Of a stretch of DNA of 64,000 bases, positions 47,325 to 56,945 are shown one piece after another. Made by a program: the position numbers and the translations under genes. How positions within the stretch are numbered: position 1 is the first letter of the stretch; each line of letters opens with the position of its first letter. This stretch comes from an uncultured Jannaschia sp. (GTDB lineage: Bacteria > Pseudomonadota > Alphaproteobacteria > Rhodobacterales > Rhodobacteraceae), in assembly GCF_947494055.1 (NCBI RefSeq), contig NZ_CANLTR010000002.1, positions 62,001 through 126,000 on the forward strand. The letters run 5' to 3'. Under the pieces are notes generated by a model. It was not told where the DNA came from, did no database searches, and saw nothing but the letters and a program-made list of their open reading frames with translations.

Positions 47325-48331
47325 GCCGTGACCCTCTCGATCCGCCGACCGTCCGCGTCGAAATGATGTTGCCGCGCGGGATCGGCATGCAGCCGCAGCC
47401 GCTCGCCCCCCGACAGGCGCATATGTCCCGGCAACCGGACCGTCAGGTCGCCGACCTCGTCCACCCGGACATAGGCGATCGTGTCGGACCCCAGCCGCTC
47501 GACGACCCGCGTGGTCGCCTCCAGACCGCCGGACTCTGCCACCTCCAGATCCTCGGGGCGAATGCCGATCGTGGCGATCTCCGGCCGTCCGAGCGCGCGG
47601 CCGGACACGAGGTTCATCTTCGGCGAGCCGATGAAGGCTGCAACGAAGACGGAGGCGGGCGTGTCGTAGAGGTCCATCGGCGAGCCGATCTGCTCGATCC
47701 GGCCGCGGTTCATCACCACGATCTGGTCGGCGAGCGTCATCGCCTCGACCTGGTCGTGAGTGACGTAGATCATCGTCGAGTCGATCGACTGGTGCAGTTC
47801 GGCCAGCTCCACCCGCATCTGCGTCCGGAGCGCCGCGTCGAGGTTCGACAGCGGCTCGTCGAAGAGGAACACCTTCGGATTGCGCACGATGGAACGGCCG
47901 ATCGCCACGCGCTGGCGCTGCCCGCCCGACAATTCGGAGGGCTTGCGGTCCAGATATTCCTCCAGCGCCAGAACGCGCGCCGCCTCGGCCAGCCGTGCCT
48001 CGCGTTCCGCCGCGGGCATCTTCGTCAGGCGCAGGCCGAAATCGATGTTCCGCGCCACGCTCATGTGCGGGTAGAGCGCGTAGGACTGGAACACCATCGA
48101 GATACCGCGCTTTGACGGCTCGTCCCGCGTCACGTCCGCGTCGCCGATCCGGATCGTCCCATGGGTCGGCTGCTCGAGCCCCGCGATCAAGCGCAAGAGT
48201 GTGGACTTGCCGCAGCCCGAGGGGCCGACGAGCACGGTGAAGGACTTGTCAGGCACGGTGAGCGACAGGTCGGGAATGACCGTGACGTGCCCGAAGGCCT
48301 TGGTGATGTTCTCAAGGCGGACTTCAGCCAT
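47321..48331 (-). CDS. Sugar ABC transporter ATP-binding protein (MalK/UgpC type)
   Basis: 336-residue ATPase with complete motifs: Walker A GPSGCGKST, Q-loop VFQSYALYPHM, signature LSGGQRQR, Walker B FLFDEPLSNLDA and switch His in YVTHDQVEAM. A TOBE regulatory domain follows from about residue 235. ATG 48331 overlaps the GH43 gene end by eight bases. It is the only ATPase of the operon, so it forms a homodimer under the two permeases. Confidence 0.93.
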   Translation of the reverse strand: MAEVRLENITKAFGHVTVIPDLSLTVPDKSFTVLVGPSGCGKSTLLRLIAGLEQPTHGTIRIGDADVTRDEPSKRGISMVFQSYALYPHMSVARNIDFGLRLTKMPAAEREARLAEAARVLALEEYLDRKPSELSGGQRQRVAIGRSIVRNPKVFLFDEPLSNLDAALRTQMRVELAELHQSIDSTMIYVTHDQVEAMTLADQIVVMNRGRIEQIGSPMDLYDTPASVFVAAFIGSPKMNLVSGRALGRPEIATIGIRPEDLEVAESGGLEATTRVVERLGSDTIAYVRVDEVGDLTVRLPGHMRLSGGERLRLHADPARQHHFDADGRRIERVTA

Positions 48332-49958
48332 GCCGGACCTCGTAGGTGAAGGACAGGAAATCGGCGGTCCGGCCGCGCCCGGACGTGTCGTGGGCGCACA
48401 TGCCAACGAAGGCGCCGGTGAAATTGTTGCCCGGCCCGTTCCCCGCCTCGTCCGAGATCGCGGACTGGTCGAGCACGACGCCCGTATCCTGCCAGTCGCC
48501 GTCCGGCAGCGCGTAGCGGAAGCGAAGTCCGGCCCCGTCCACGTCGCAGCCGAGGCGGAGCGTGCCTTCCTTTGGCAGCGAGATCGGCTCGATCGGATAG
48601 GCGATCCGTGCATCCGGCCAGTCGGCGGCGCAGGAATAGATCGTGAGCACGCGCCCGCCCGCCTCGTCGGCGGTGACGGCGAGGTAGTGGAACTTGTTGC
48701 GCCCGTACCAGGCGATCAGGCCGGCGAAATGCTGGTAGTCGCCGGGCGTCACGTTGATCTCCGTCTCGGCGGAATAGGCCAGCGCGTCCTGCCGGCGCGC
48801 GACGAGCGCATGCTCGAATTGCGAGCCGGGACTTTCCCGCCCGTAGAGGCGCAGCACGCCGTCCGTGACCTCGAACAGCCGGTCGCGATCGGGGTTGCGC
48901 AGCCACTGGAACTCGGGCGGCAGGCCGCCGGCGAAGGTGCGGCGCGCGGGGATGGGGTCGACCGGCGCCTCCGGCAGGTCGGGCCCGTCGATCTCGGCAG
49001 CGGGCGCGACGCCGCCCTGCGCGAGGCGCGGGAACGCCCCCTCCTCCCAGACCAGGCGCTGGATCGCGGTCTCCCGCCCCATCGGGGAGCGACGCACGTC
49101 GTCGGCGTGGATGCCTGCGCCGGTCACCGCACGTCGCGTCTCCGGCAGCGGCCGCGAGCAGAGATGCACCATGAAGTGCTCGCCATTCTGCGTCTCGACG
49201 ATGTCGGCATGGCCCGCGCGCTGAAGCAGGTGATCGGGATCGGTGTCCTTCGAGGTCAGGACGTGCTTCGCCGGGACCGTCTCGTAGGGCCCGAACAGAT
49301 CGCGCGACCGCGCCATCGTCACCGCGTGGTCGTAGCCCGTGCCCCCTTCGGCGGTGAGCAGGTAGTAGAACCCGTCGCGCCGGTAGAGATGCGGTCCCTC
49401 GACGAGCTTGTGGTCGGTGCCGCGGTAGATGTTGTGGATCTCGCCGACCAAGCGCCCCTCCTGCACCGAATATTCCTGCATCACGATCCCGCCGAACCGG
49501 TTCCCGCCCTGACGATTGTGGTTCCAGATCATGTTCAGCAGCCACTTGCGCCCGTCCGCGTCATGGAAGAGCGACGGATCGAAGCCCGAAGAGTTGAGAT
49601 GGACCGGATCGGACCAGGGCCCTTCGATCGCGGGCGCGGTGACGAGGTAGTTGTGGCTGTCCTTCCAGGCCCCGTCGCGCCGCTTCACGTCGCTGTAGAT
49701 CAACCAGAAGAGCCCGTCCGCATGGCTGAGGCACGGCGCCCAGACGCCGCCGGAATCCGGGTCGCCCCGCATGTCGAGCTGCGCCGCGCGGTCGAGCGGC
49801 CGGGTCACGAGCGCCCAGTGCTTCAGGTCGCGCGAATGATGGATCTGCACACCCGGATACCATTCGAAGGTGGAGGTCGCGATGTAGTAGTCCTCGTCCA
49901 CCCGCACGATGGAGGGATCCGGGTTGAAGCCCGGCAGGATTGGGTTCTCGATCTTCAT
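48324..49958 (-). CDS. GH43 family beta-xylosidase (cytoplasmic)
   Basis: 544-residue glycoside hydrolase with no signal peptide. The five-blade catalytic domain begins with NPILPGFNPDPSIVRV (general base Asp14). The pKa modulator is Asp127 (SSGFDPSLFHD) and the general acid is Glu187 (KLVEGPHLYRRDG), all in place. The C-terminal beta-sandwich begins near residue 325. The arrangement matches XynB-type beta-xylosidases of GH43 subfamily 11, which cut xylose from xylo-oligosaccharides. The intracellular location implies intact oligomers are imported by the adjacent ABC system. Ends eight bases into the ATPase gene. Confidence 0.92.
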   Translation of the reverse strand: MKIENPILPGFNPDPSIVRVDEDYYIATSTFEWYPGVQIHHSRDLKHWALVTRPLDRAAQLDMRGDPDSGGVWAPCLSHADGLFWLIYSDVKRRDGAWKDSHNYLVTAPAIEGPWSDPVHLNSSGFDPSLFHDADGRKWLLNMIWNHNRQGGNRFGGIVMQEYSVQEGRLVGEIHNIYRGTDHKLVEGPHLYRRDGFYYLLTAEGGTGYDHAVTMARSRDLFGPYETVPAKHVLTSKDTDPDHLLQRAGHADIVETQNGEHFMVHLCSRPLPETRRAVTGAGIHADDVRRSPMGRETAIQRLVWEEGAFPRLAQGGVAPAAEIDGPDLPEAPVDPIPARRTFAGGLPPEFQWLRNPDRDRLFEVTDGVLRLYGRESPGSQFEHALVARRQDALAYSAETEINVTPGDYQHFAGLIAWYGRNKFHYLAVTADEAGGRVLTIYSCAADWPDARIAYPIEPISLPKEGTLRLGCDVDGAGLRFRYALPDGDWQDTGVVLDQSAISDEAGNGPGNNFTGAFVGMCAHDTSGRGRTADFLSFTYEVRHG

Positions 49959-49962
49959 GGAG

Positions 49963-50793
49963 TCAGCCTTTCACGGCGCCGCCCGTCAGGCCGGCGACGA
50001 TGTATTTCTGGGCAGCGAGGAAGAAGACGACCGCCGGGATCAGCGACAGCGTCACGAAGGCGAGCGTCTGGTTCCACTGGGTCACGTATTCGCCGCGGTA
50101 CTGCATCATCCCCAGCGGCCAAGTGAATACCTCCCGCGAGTTCAGGACCACGAGCGGCAGCAGGAAGTTGTTCCAGCTCTGCACGAAGACGAACACGCCG
50201 ACGGTCGCGAGGATCGGCGTCGAGAGTGGCAGCGTGAAGCGCCAGAAGAAACGCACGTAGCCGCAGCCGTCGATATAGGCGGCCTCGAACAGCTCCTTCG
50301 GAAGCTGGGCGAAGAAGGTGCGGAACAGCAGGATGGCGAGGCTGAGGCCGAACGCCGTCTGTGGCAGGATCACCGCCCAGTAGGTGTCCAGAAGCCCCAT
50401 GTCCCGCACCTTGATGAAGAGCGGCAGGATCGCGGTGGCGAAGGGGAACATCAGCCCCAGAAGCAGGTAGGAGAACAGGAACCCCGACCCGAAGAAGCGG
50501 ATCTGCGCGAAGACGTAGGCCGCGGCCGAGCCCACCACGAGCGTCAGCAGGACCGCCGCCGACGAGATCAGGAGCGAGTTGCCGAGATAGCGCCAGAACG
50601 CGGCATCGCCGAGGATGGCGCCGTAGAATTCGAGGTTCCACGCCTCGGGCGCCGCGAAGGCCGAGGTGCGGATTTCCGCGTTGGTCTTGAAGCCGCCCAT
50701 CACGGTCGCCCAGAGCGGGGCGAGCACGAAGCTCGCCACCACGATCAGGAGCGTCAGCCGCGCGACGTTGCGCCAGACATGGGGACCGATCAT
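49963..50793 (-). CDS. Sugar ABC transporter permease (MalG type)
   Basis: 276-residue inner-membrane permease with six helices and the EAA loop in LPKELFEAAYIDGCGYVRFF. The start overlaps the companion permease by four bases and the stop is four bases before the beta-xylosidase start. It is the MalG-like half of the probable xylo-oligosaccharide importer. No defect seen. Confidence 0.92.
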   Translation of the reverse strand: MIGPHVWRNVARLTLLIVVASFVLAPLWATVMGGFKTNAEIRTSAFAAPEAWNLEFYGAILGDAAFWRYLGNSLLISSAAVLLTLVVGSAAAYVFAQIRFFGSGFLFSYLLLGLMFPFATAILPLFIKVRDMGLLDTYWAVILPQTAFGLSLAILLFRTFFAQLPKELFEAAYIDGCGYVRFFWRFTLPLSTPILATVGVFVFVQSWNNFLLPLVVLNSREVFTWPLGMMQYRGEYVTQWNQTLAFVTLSLIPAVVFFLAAQKYIVAGLTGGAVKG

Positions 50794-51722
50794 GCCGTAC
50801 CCTTCCGCATGAAGATGCGCTGGTAGAAGACCGCCACCAGCACCGCGACGACGAAGAGGACGACGCCGACAGCACTACCGAAGCCGATCCTGAGGCGGGT
50901 CAGCCCGAACTCGTAGAGGTAGGTAACGATGGTCTGGGTCTGGTTCGACGGGCCGCCATTGGTCAGCGGGATGATGACGTCGAAGACCTGCAGCGCGCCG
51001 ATGATCGCGAAGAAGGCGCTGACCGCGATGGCCGGCCGGATATGCGGAACCTGCACGTGACGCACGATCTGGGTGCGGGAGGCCCCCTCGATCCGCGCGG
51101 CTTCGATCTGGTCCTCGGGCACGCCCTGTAGCGCGGCGATGTAGATCATCATGTGGAACCCGAAATACTTCCAGACGATCACGACCATCACCGCGTAGAA
51201 GGCGAGCTCACGGTCCGCCAGGACGAAGAATTGCTCGATCCCGAGCGAGGTGGCGATGGAGGCGGTGACGCCGTAATTGCCGTCGAAGACGAAGCTCCAG
51301 ATCAGGCCGGCGGCGACCTCGGCCATGATATAGGGCACGAAGAAGATGAGCCGGAACACGGCATTGGTCGGCGTCTGACGGTAGATCAGAAGTGCGAGCA
51401 GAAGCGCCAGCGGCATCTGCACCAGAAGCGAGACGGCGACGATCTTCACCGTGTTGGCGACGGCGACGGAAAAGACGGAATGGCCGAACATCTGCTCGAA
51501 GTTGCGCAGGCCGACGAAATCCTCCGGCGCGCCGTAGCCGTTCCAGTCGTAGAAGGCGTAGACCCCCGACTCCCCGAGCGGCAGGATGACAAAGAGCGTG
51601 AACAGGATGAGCGCCGGCGGCAGCAGGATCAGCGCCGCACTCAGCCGGCCGTTCGACGCGGCCCGGCGCAGGCGTTCGCCAAGCGCCGGCCGGTGATCCG
51701 GCGGCAACGTCATGTCGGTCAT
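50790..51722 (-). CDS. Sugar ABC transporter permease (MalF type)
   Basis: 310-residue inner-membrane permease. A cytoplasmic tail (about 28 residues) precedes the first helix at about 29-50. The EAA loop reads VPEDQIEAARIEGASRTQIV and the FDVIIPLTNGGPSNQTQTIV block is typical. The gene follows the binding-protein gene after a 58-base gap filled by a strong hairpin. It pairs with the MalG-type permease. Confidence 0.92.
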   Translation of the reverse strand: MTDMTLPPDHRPALGERLRRAASNGRLSAALILLPPALILFTLFVILPLGESGVYAFYDWNGYGAPEDFVGLRNFEQMFGHSVFSVAVANTVKIVAVSLLVQMPLALLLALLIYRQTPTNAVFRLIFFVPYIMAEVAAGLIWSFVFDGNYGVTASIATSLGIEQFFVLADRELAFYAVMVVIVWKYFGFHMMIYIAALQGVPEDQIEAARIEGASRTQIVRHVQVPHIRPAIAVSAFFAIIGALQVFDVIIPLTNGGPSNQTQTIVTYLYEFGLTRLRIGFGSAVGVVLFVVAVLVAVFYQRIFMRKGTA

Positions 51723-51746
51723 CGTGATTGGTCCCTCGGGGAGTGG

Positions 51747-51772
51747 TGGCGCGCCCCGCGCGGGGCGCGCCA
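51747..51772 (-). promoter_or_regulatory. GC-rich palindromic hairpin between the sugar-binding protein and permease genes
   Basis: The 26 bases are a perfect palindrome: GGCGCGCCCCGC is followed at once by its reverse complement, flanked by T and A. It lies nine bases after the binding-protein stop. No T-tract follows. Such stems (as between malE and malF) let the binding protein be made in excess of the permeases. Confidence 0.72.
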
Positions 51773-51780
51773 GGTCCAGA

Positions 51781-53040
51781 TCAGCGGAAGTCCCAGGCTT
51801 CCCGCACCCGCGCCGCCGCTTCCTCCGGCGTCGTGGCGCCAGCGATCAGATCGGCCGAGACGTCGTTCACCGTGGCGCCGACGGAGGCCCCCAGATACTG
51901 GTCGAGGAAGACCTGGTGGTAGTCGGAGTTCTGGATGTCGCTGGCAACCTGCTGGAAGAAGGGGTTGCTCAGCGCCGAGTCGGCGCCCTCGACGATCGGA
52001 ATGAAAATCCCGCGCTCGGCAACGGTTTCCTGGTTGTCCTGGTTGAGCAGGAAGGTCAGGAAGTCCACTGCCTCGTCCGAGGCATCGGCCGAGACGGCCC
52101 AGCCGTTGATCCCGCCGAGCGTCGCACCGTCGCCACCCTCGGTCACAGGATCGGAGATCGTCGGAAAGCGCATGATCGCGAGCTGGTCGTCCGACAGGCC
52201 CACGCCGTCGGTCGCGCGCCCGCGCATCGGCAGGTAGTCCCAATCGCCCATCAGGTGGAACGCGCCCTGGCCGTCCGCGAACATGCCGGACGCGGTCTCG
52301 TAGGTCGTGCCCATCACGCCCGGCTGGAACGGCTCGAGCGCGACGAGTTCCGCCATATCCTCGCCGGCAGCGACGAACGGTTCGCTCTCGAACGTGGTGT
52401 CACCACCTTCCATGGCTGCGGTCACGACATCCGGGCCACCCTCGCGCAGGGCCAGGTAGCTCCAGTAGAAATGCACGGGCCACTTGTCCTGACCGCCGGC
52501 GATGATCGGCGTGACGCCGGCATCCTTCAGCGTCTGAACCGCCTGCAGGAGATCGTCCCAGGTCTCGATCGCGGTGTGGTCCACCCCGGCCTGTTCGGTC
52601 AGGTCGGTGTTGACCCAGAACACGACCTCGGTCGCGTAGAGCGGCAGTCCGTAGAGTTCTCCGTCAACCGTGTAGGCCTCGAGCGCGGCCTGCGGGAAGG
52701 TGGCGAGCACGTCCTCGGGAACGACATCGCCGATAGACCGCAGGAATCCGGCCTCGGCCTGCTCGCGCAGCGTCTCGCCGCCCCAGGAATAGAACACGTC
52801 GGGGCGGGCATCCGATTGCAGCAGCGTCGGCAGCTTCGACTTGTAGGCCTCGTTGGCGATGTACTCGAAGACCACGTCGATATCGGGGTGCTCGGCCTCG
52901 TAGGCCGCCTCGACCTCGGCGTAGAACGCCTGCTCCTCGTCGCCCGGCTGCACGCGGAGAATGTTCACCTCCGTCTGCTGTGCCGAAGCCGTCCCGGCAC
53001 CGAGAATCAGGGCAAGTGCGCTCGTTGCGTAAAACTTCAT
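51781..53040 (-). CDS. Sugar ABC transporter periplasmic binding protein (SBP family 1)
   Basis: 419-residue secreted receptor with a signal peptide ending near TASAQ (about residue 21). Family 1 features include HPDIDVVFEYIANEAYKSKL, DVFYSWGGETLREQ and LYGLPLYATEVVFWVNTDL. AAGGGAG precedes ATG 53040. As first gene of the transport operon, with a cytoplasmic beta-xylosidase and xylA downstream, it most likely binds xylobiose or longer xylo-oligosaccharides. The exact ligand is inferred, not seen. Confidence 0.91.
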   Translation of the reverse strand: MKFYATSALALILGAGTASAQQTEVNILRVQPGDEEQAFYAEVEAAYEAEHPDIDVVFEYIANEAYKSKLPTLLQSDARPDVFYSWGGETLREQAEAGFLRSIGDVVPEDVLATFPQAALEAYTVDGELYGLPLYATEVVFWVNTDLTEQAGVDHTAIETWDDLLQAVQTLKDAGVTPIIAGGQDKWPVHFYWSYLALREGGPDVVTAAMEGGDTTFESEPFVAAGEDMAELVALEPFQPGVMGTTYETASGMFADGQGAFHLMGDWDYLPMRGRATDGVGLSDDQLAIMRFPTISDPVTEGGDGATLGGINGWAVSADASDEAVDFLTFLLNQDNQETVAERGIFIPIVEGADSALSNPFFQQVASDIQNSDYHQVFLDQYLGASVGATVNDVSADLIAGATTPEEAAARVREAWDFR

Positions 53041-53057
53041 CGTTATTTCTCCCTTAA

Positions 53058-53079
53058 GCGGCGTATCGCGTCACGCCGC
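53058..53079 (-). promoter_or_regulatory. Leader hairpin upstream of the sugar-binding protein gene
   Basis: GCGGCG (53058-53063) and CGCCGC (53074-53079) form a six-base stem just upstream of the ribosome-binding site. It could be the lacI-gene terminator or a leader structure. Confidence 0.35.
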
Positions 53080-53174
53080 GTTTTGACTAACGTACCTCAT
53101 TTTACCGGGATGGAAAGAGGGGCGGTCACGAAACCTTCGTTCCGCAAGCGCACAGAGCGCGATCGACGTGCCTT

Positions 53175-54194
53175 TCAGGGCAGATTGTCCTGCAGGAAGA
53201 TCTCGATCCCGACGCGGTTTTCGTCCTTGTGGAACGCCTTGCCGTTCGACAACGCGACGAGCGTACGAAGCGCCGATCGGGCTTCGCGGGCGGGATCCTG
53301 GCGGATGACGGCATCGATCTTCCCGGCCAGCAGCCATCCGCGGGAATTCTCGGTCAGTTCGTGGACGACCACCGGAGGCCGCCCGCCCCGGCGGTCCAGC
53401 GCCGAGACGAGACCGCGGTTGCCGGCCCCGATAGAGTAGATACCGACGACATCGGCAGTCTGCTCGAGCAATGCCGTCAGGGTACGTTCCGCAATGGCCG
53501 CATCGTCGAACGCCTCGATCGGGTCCATGGGGGTCAGGGCGGGAAAATTCGCCCGAAGGACCTCCCGAAAGCCGCGATCCCGCTCCGCGTGGTCCTGCAG
53601 GACCATCGACCCCGCCATGACGGCGATCCGGCCGGTCGTTCCGCCGCAGAAACGCCCGAGAAGCCGGCCCGCCGTCCGGCCGGCCCGAACGTTGTTGATC
53701 CCGACGAAATGAGCGCGCAATTCCGGTGTCAGATCCGAGATGAGCGTCACCACGGGCAGGTTCCGATCCCGCAATCGTCGGACCGCCGCCCGCACGCCGG
53801 GAGAATCGACCGCCACCAGGGCGACCCCGTCACAGGTGCCCGGTTCGATCGCCGCGAGCGCGTCGTCGAGCGCGGCCGCGTCGAACGGAGGAAGGGTCCG
53901 GACCTCGACTTCCACCCCGTCGGCCACAAGCAGCCGGGAATAGGTCAGGACTTCCGCTTCGAGGTTGCGCATGAAGCTGTTGGCGCCGCCGGGCAGCAGG
54001 AACAGGAAACGAAGGATGCGGCGCCGGGACAGGTTCGCGGCCGCCGCGTTGCGGACATAGCCGAGGGATCGCATCGCCGTCTCGACCCGATCCCGCGTCG
54101 CCGCGCGAACGGAATGCCGTCCGTTCAGAACCCTGTCGACCGTCGAAAGGCTGACGCCCGCCACGCGGGCAACGTCATGTATCGTCGGTCGCAT
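53175..54194 (-). CDS. LacI-family regulator of the xylo-oligosaccharide operon
   Basis: 339-residue regulator. The LacI helix-turn-helix is at residues 3-25 (TIHDVARVAGVSLSTVDRVL) with the hinge helix region following at about 50-60. The periplasmic-binding-like effector domain (about 62-330) lies behind it; its DG motif reads GTCDGVALVAVDSPG. It is encoded 134 bases upstream of the sugar-binding protein gene on the same strand and is the obvious local regulator. The effector is probably xylose or a xylo-oligosaccharide, by context only. Confidence 0.88.
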   Translation of the reverse strand: MRPTIHDVARVAGVSLSTVDRVLNGRHSVRAATRDRVETAMRSLGYVRNAAAANLSRRRILRFLFLLPGGANSFMRNLEAEVLTYSRLLVADGVEVEVRTLPPFDAAALDDALAAIEPGTCDGVALVAVDSPGVRAAVRRLRDRNLPVVTLISDLTPELRAHFVGINNVRAGRTAGRLLGRFCGGTTGRIAVMAGSMVLQDHAERDRGFREVLRANFPALTPMDPIEAFDDAAIAERTLTALLEQTADVVGIYSIGAGNRGLVSALDRRGGRPPVVVHELTENSRGWLLAGKIDAVIRQDPAREARSALRTLVALSNGKAFHKDENRVGIEIFLQDNLP

Positions 54195-54256
54195 CGTTGT
54201 ATATCTCCGCCACTTCGTCGGAGACGCTGATAGCGAAGATTTCGGGGTTTCGAACC

Positions 54257-54270
54257 CGTTGCGTGCAACG
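54257..54270. promoter_or_regulatory. Possible LacI-family operator upstream of the regulator gene
   Basis: CGTTGC (54257-54262) and GCAACG (54265-54270) are inverted around a two-base centre, 63 bases before the LacI-type gene start. LacI proteins bind such short palindromes; autoregulation is plausible. Confidence 0.4.
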
Positions 54271-54399
54271 TTCCTTTCGGCCGGGCAACGACGGTGTCGC
54301 GAATGCCCGCATCGTTAGACGAAGCCAGTCAGCCATCCGGGCCACGGGCGTCGATCCGGAGAACCGAAACCGACGAACCCGTGCGCTTACATCGAACAT

Positions 54400-55491
54400 T
54401 CACACGCGCTGCGGCCGCTCCCCTTCTTGCTGACCCAGACGCTGGACAAGCCGTCCGATCATGTTGAGGTCGACCTCCTGCTCGACGCCACCAGCCTTCA
54501 TCGCTTCCGCCGGCATCCCGTAGACCACGCACGTCGCCTCGTTCTGTCCGACGGTCCGGGCACCGACATCACGCATTTCACGAAGGCCGCGGGCACCGTC
54601 GTCTCCCATTCCGGTCATGATGACGCCGACGGCATTGGCGCCCGCCACGCGTGCGACGGAACGGAACAGCACGTCGACCGACGGCCGATGACGGTTGACG
54701 AGGGGCCCGTCCTTCACTTCGACCCGGTAATTCGCGCCGCTGCGGATCAGCATCATGTGCTTTGCCCCCGGCGCGATCAGGGCCTGGCCCGGCAGGACGC
54801 TATCGCCCGAGACCGCCTCCTTCACCGTGATCTGGCAGAGTTCGTCGAGTCGCTTCGCGAAGCCCTTGGTGAAGGCTTCGGGCATGTGCTGCACGATCAC
54901 GATCGGCGGGGCGTTGTGGGGCAGCGACTGAAGCACGACACGCAATGCCTCGGTGCCGCCGGTGGAGGCGCCGATCGCGACCACCTTGTTCGTCGTCTGC
55001 GCCATCGCACGATGCCCGGCCGGGGCGAGCATGACATCGGCGGAGTGCTTCGTCGGCGGAGCGACACTCTCGCGTCGGGTGACACGGGCATGTGCGGCGC
55101 CCAGAACGGCGTCCTGCAGGCGGATCGACGATTCTTCCAGAAACTTCCGGGTCGAGATGTTCGGCTTCTCGATGAGATCCACCGCACCCGCCTCGAGGGC
55201 GGCAAGATAGGTCTTGCTGCCCTCCCCGACGAGCGTGGAGCAGATCACCACCGGCACCGGCTTCTGGGCCATCAGCCGGCGCAGGAAGGTGATCCCGTCC
55301 ATGCGCGGCATCTCGACATCGAGCACGATCACGTCCGGCCATTCGCGCTTCAGCCGCTCGGCGGCCTGGAACGGATCGTTGGCCGTGGCCATCACCTCGA
55401 GTTGCGGATGGGCGGAGACGATCTCGCTGATGGTCTGCCGCACGACGGCGCTGTCGTCGACGATCAGGACGCGCTTCCGATTCGCGGCCAT
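54400..55491 (-). CDS. cheB: Chemotaxis protein-glutamate methylesterase CheB
   Basis: 363-residue enzyme that removes methyl groups from chemoreceptors. The N-terminal receiver domain has Asp58 as phospho-acceptor ([10 protein letters not shown]). The C-terminal methylesterase has its catalytic triad in GASTGG (Ser), VQHMPEAFT (His) and [11 protein letters not shown] (Asp). ATG 55491 shares one base with the cheR stop. It is the last gene of the che operon. Phosphorylation by CheA should activate it, forming the adaptation feedback with CheR. Confidence 0.95.
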   Translation of the reverse strand: MAANRKRVLIVDDSAVVRQTISEIVSAHPQLEVMATANDPFQAAERLKREWPDVIVLDVEMPRMDGITFLRRLMAQKPVPVVICSTLVGEGSKTYLAALEAGAVDLIEKPNISTRKFLEESSIRLQDAVLGAAHARVTRRESVAPPTKHSADVMLAPAGHRAMAQTTNKVVAIGASTGGTEALRVVLQSLPHNAPPIVIVQHMPEAFTKGFAKRLDELCQITVKEAVSGDSVLPGQALIAPGAKHMMLIRSGANYRVEVKDGPLVNRHRPSVDVLFRSVARVAGANAVGVIMTGMGDDGARGLREMRDVGARTVGQNEATCVVYGMPAEAMKAGGVEQEVDLNMIGRLVQRLGQQEGERPQRV

Positions 55492-56342
55492 CACGCGACC
55501 TTCCGGTAGATGGAAGGCCGGACCAGTTCGAGCCCCTCCCGGCGGGCGTGGGAAGCTTCGGTATGGCCGGTCATCAGGATGCCGCCGGTGCGCAGGCGCC
55601 GATAGACGTTGTCGATGACGCGCTGGCGGATCTCCGCGTCGAAGTAGATGAGGACGTTCCGCAGAAAGACGACGTCCGCGGCGATCCCGTCGAGGCCCTG
55701 ACCGGTGGCGAGGTTTGCGGTGCGCCAGGTCGACCGCGTCCGCAGGTCCGGCACGATGCGATAGATGTCGGCAGCCTTCTTGGAGGACAGCAGGAAGCGC
55801 GGGCGCAGTTCGGACGGGATGCCGTCCGTCTCGGCGCGGGAATAGACCGCCTGCGACGCGCGATGGACGACCGGCCGCGACAGGTCGGTGCCGATCAGGC
55901 GCGGCTCGATGGCGCGCAGGCCATTGTCGCGCGCCACATGCGCGGTCATCAGCGCCGAATAGCCTTCCTGGCCCGTCGAGCATGCGGCGCTCCAGAAGAC
56001 CATCTCGCGCCCGCCCGCCCGGTCGCTGCCCTGCAGTTCCGCGAGCCCCTCCTCCAGAAGCCAGTCGTACTGTGCCTTCTCGCGGAAGAAGCTGGTCGTG
56101 TGCGTGGTCAGCGCTTCGCCGAACGCCACGCGCTCCACCATGTCGGATTTCAGAAGACGACAATATTCCGCGTAATTCGTCAGCCCGTTGGCGGCAAGGC
56201 GCCGGCCGAGACGTCCGGTCAGGAAATCGGTCCGCGTCTCGTCGAGGTTGATTCCGGTAACGGTTCTCGCCAGGCCGACAAGGTGCCGGATGTCATCGGG
56301 ACGGAGCAACGGTGCGGTCTGTGGTTGGGTCATGTCACTCAT
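55491..56342 (-). CDS. cheR: Chemotaxis protein methyltransferase CheR
   Basis: 283-residue S-adenosylmethionine-dependent methyltransferase acting on receptor glutamates. The all-helical N-terminal domain is followed by the SAM site [17 protein letters not shown]; most CheR proteins read STGEEPYS there, so two positions differ. LRNVLIYFD and GHTEASH are also present. Start at ATG 56342 (MSDMTQ) or 56333; the former gives normal length. It is coupled to cheB and lies 78 bases after cheW. Confidence 0.92.
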   Translation of the reverse strand: MSDMTQPQTAPLLRPDDIRHLVGLARTVTGINLDETRTDFLTGRLGRRLAANGLTNYAEYCRLLKSDMVERVAFGEALTTHTTSFFREKAQYDWLLEEGLAELQGSDRAGGREMVFWSAACSTGQEGYSALMTAHVARDNGLRAIEPRLIGTDLSRPVVHRASQAVYSRAETDGIPSELRPRFLLSSKKAADIYRIVPDLRTRSTWRTANLATGQGLDGIAADVVFLRNVLIYFDAEIRQRVIDNVYRRLRTGGILMTGHTEASHARREGLELVRPSIYRKVA

Positions 56343-56420
56343 TCTGCCTAGACGGCCCGGGGGGCGGGACGATTGAATGGAATGGGCCGGCACGCGCGTC
56401 GTCGCGCGTGCCGGTCCCGC

Positions 56421-56942
56421 TCAGACGTGCTGGAAGGCTCCGGACAGGTCCATCGGGCCAGCATGGCCGAAGAGCTGATCGAGCCGGATCAGGACGATCA
56501 GATCGGATCCCGATCGGCTGATCCCCTGCAGGACCCGGCTGTCCCACTGGCCGTCGCCGACGCTGGGGCAAGGTTCGATATCCTCGGCGGAGATCTGGTC
56601 GACGTCGCGGACCCGATCGGCGAGGATGCCGAGGGGCTTGCGCGCGTCGCCTTCAGCAACCTCGATGACCACGATCCGGGCATCCTCGCCACCCTCGATC
56701 GCGGGAATGCCGAGCCGGGCCTTCAGGTCGATCACCGGGATGCTGGAACCGCGGACGTCGACCACGCCCTGCACTTCGAGGGGGGCGTTCGGCAGCGGCG
56801 TGATCTTCTGCATGTCGAGGATCTCGCGGACGTTGCTGACCTCGACGCCGAGGGTCTGGGTTCCGAGATCGAAGGTCAGGTAGGTGGAGGAGGTATCCTC
56901 CTCCTCGTCCGAATGCAGGTCGGTCGGGCTATCGTCTGTCAT
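56421..56942 (-). CDS. cheW: Chemotaxis coupling protein CheW (second copy)
   Basis: 173-residue adaptor linking receptors to CheA. An acidic N-terminal tail (about residues 1-20) precedes the SH3-like CheW fold (YLTFDLGTQTLGVEVSNVRE; VDVRGSSIPVIDLKARLG). It begins three bases after the mcp stop. A different CheW is encoded on the other side of the receptor gene. Both share the VRG motif, but only this one has the acidic tail. Confidence 0.93.
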   Translation of the reverse strand: MTDDSPTDLHSDEEEDTSSTYLTFDLGTQTLGVEVSNVREILDMQKITPLPNAPLEVQGVVDVRGSSIPVIDLKARLGIPAIEGGEDARIVVIEVAEGDARKPLGILADRVRDVDQISAEDIEPCPSVGDGQWDSRVLQGISRSGSDLIVLIRLDQLFGHAGPMDLSGAFQHV

Positions 56943-56945
56943 GGC

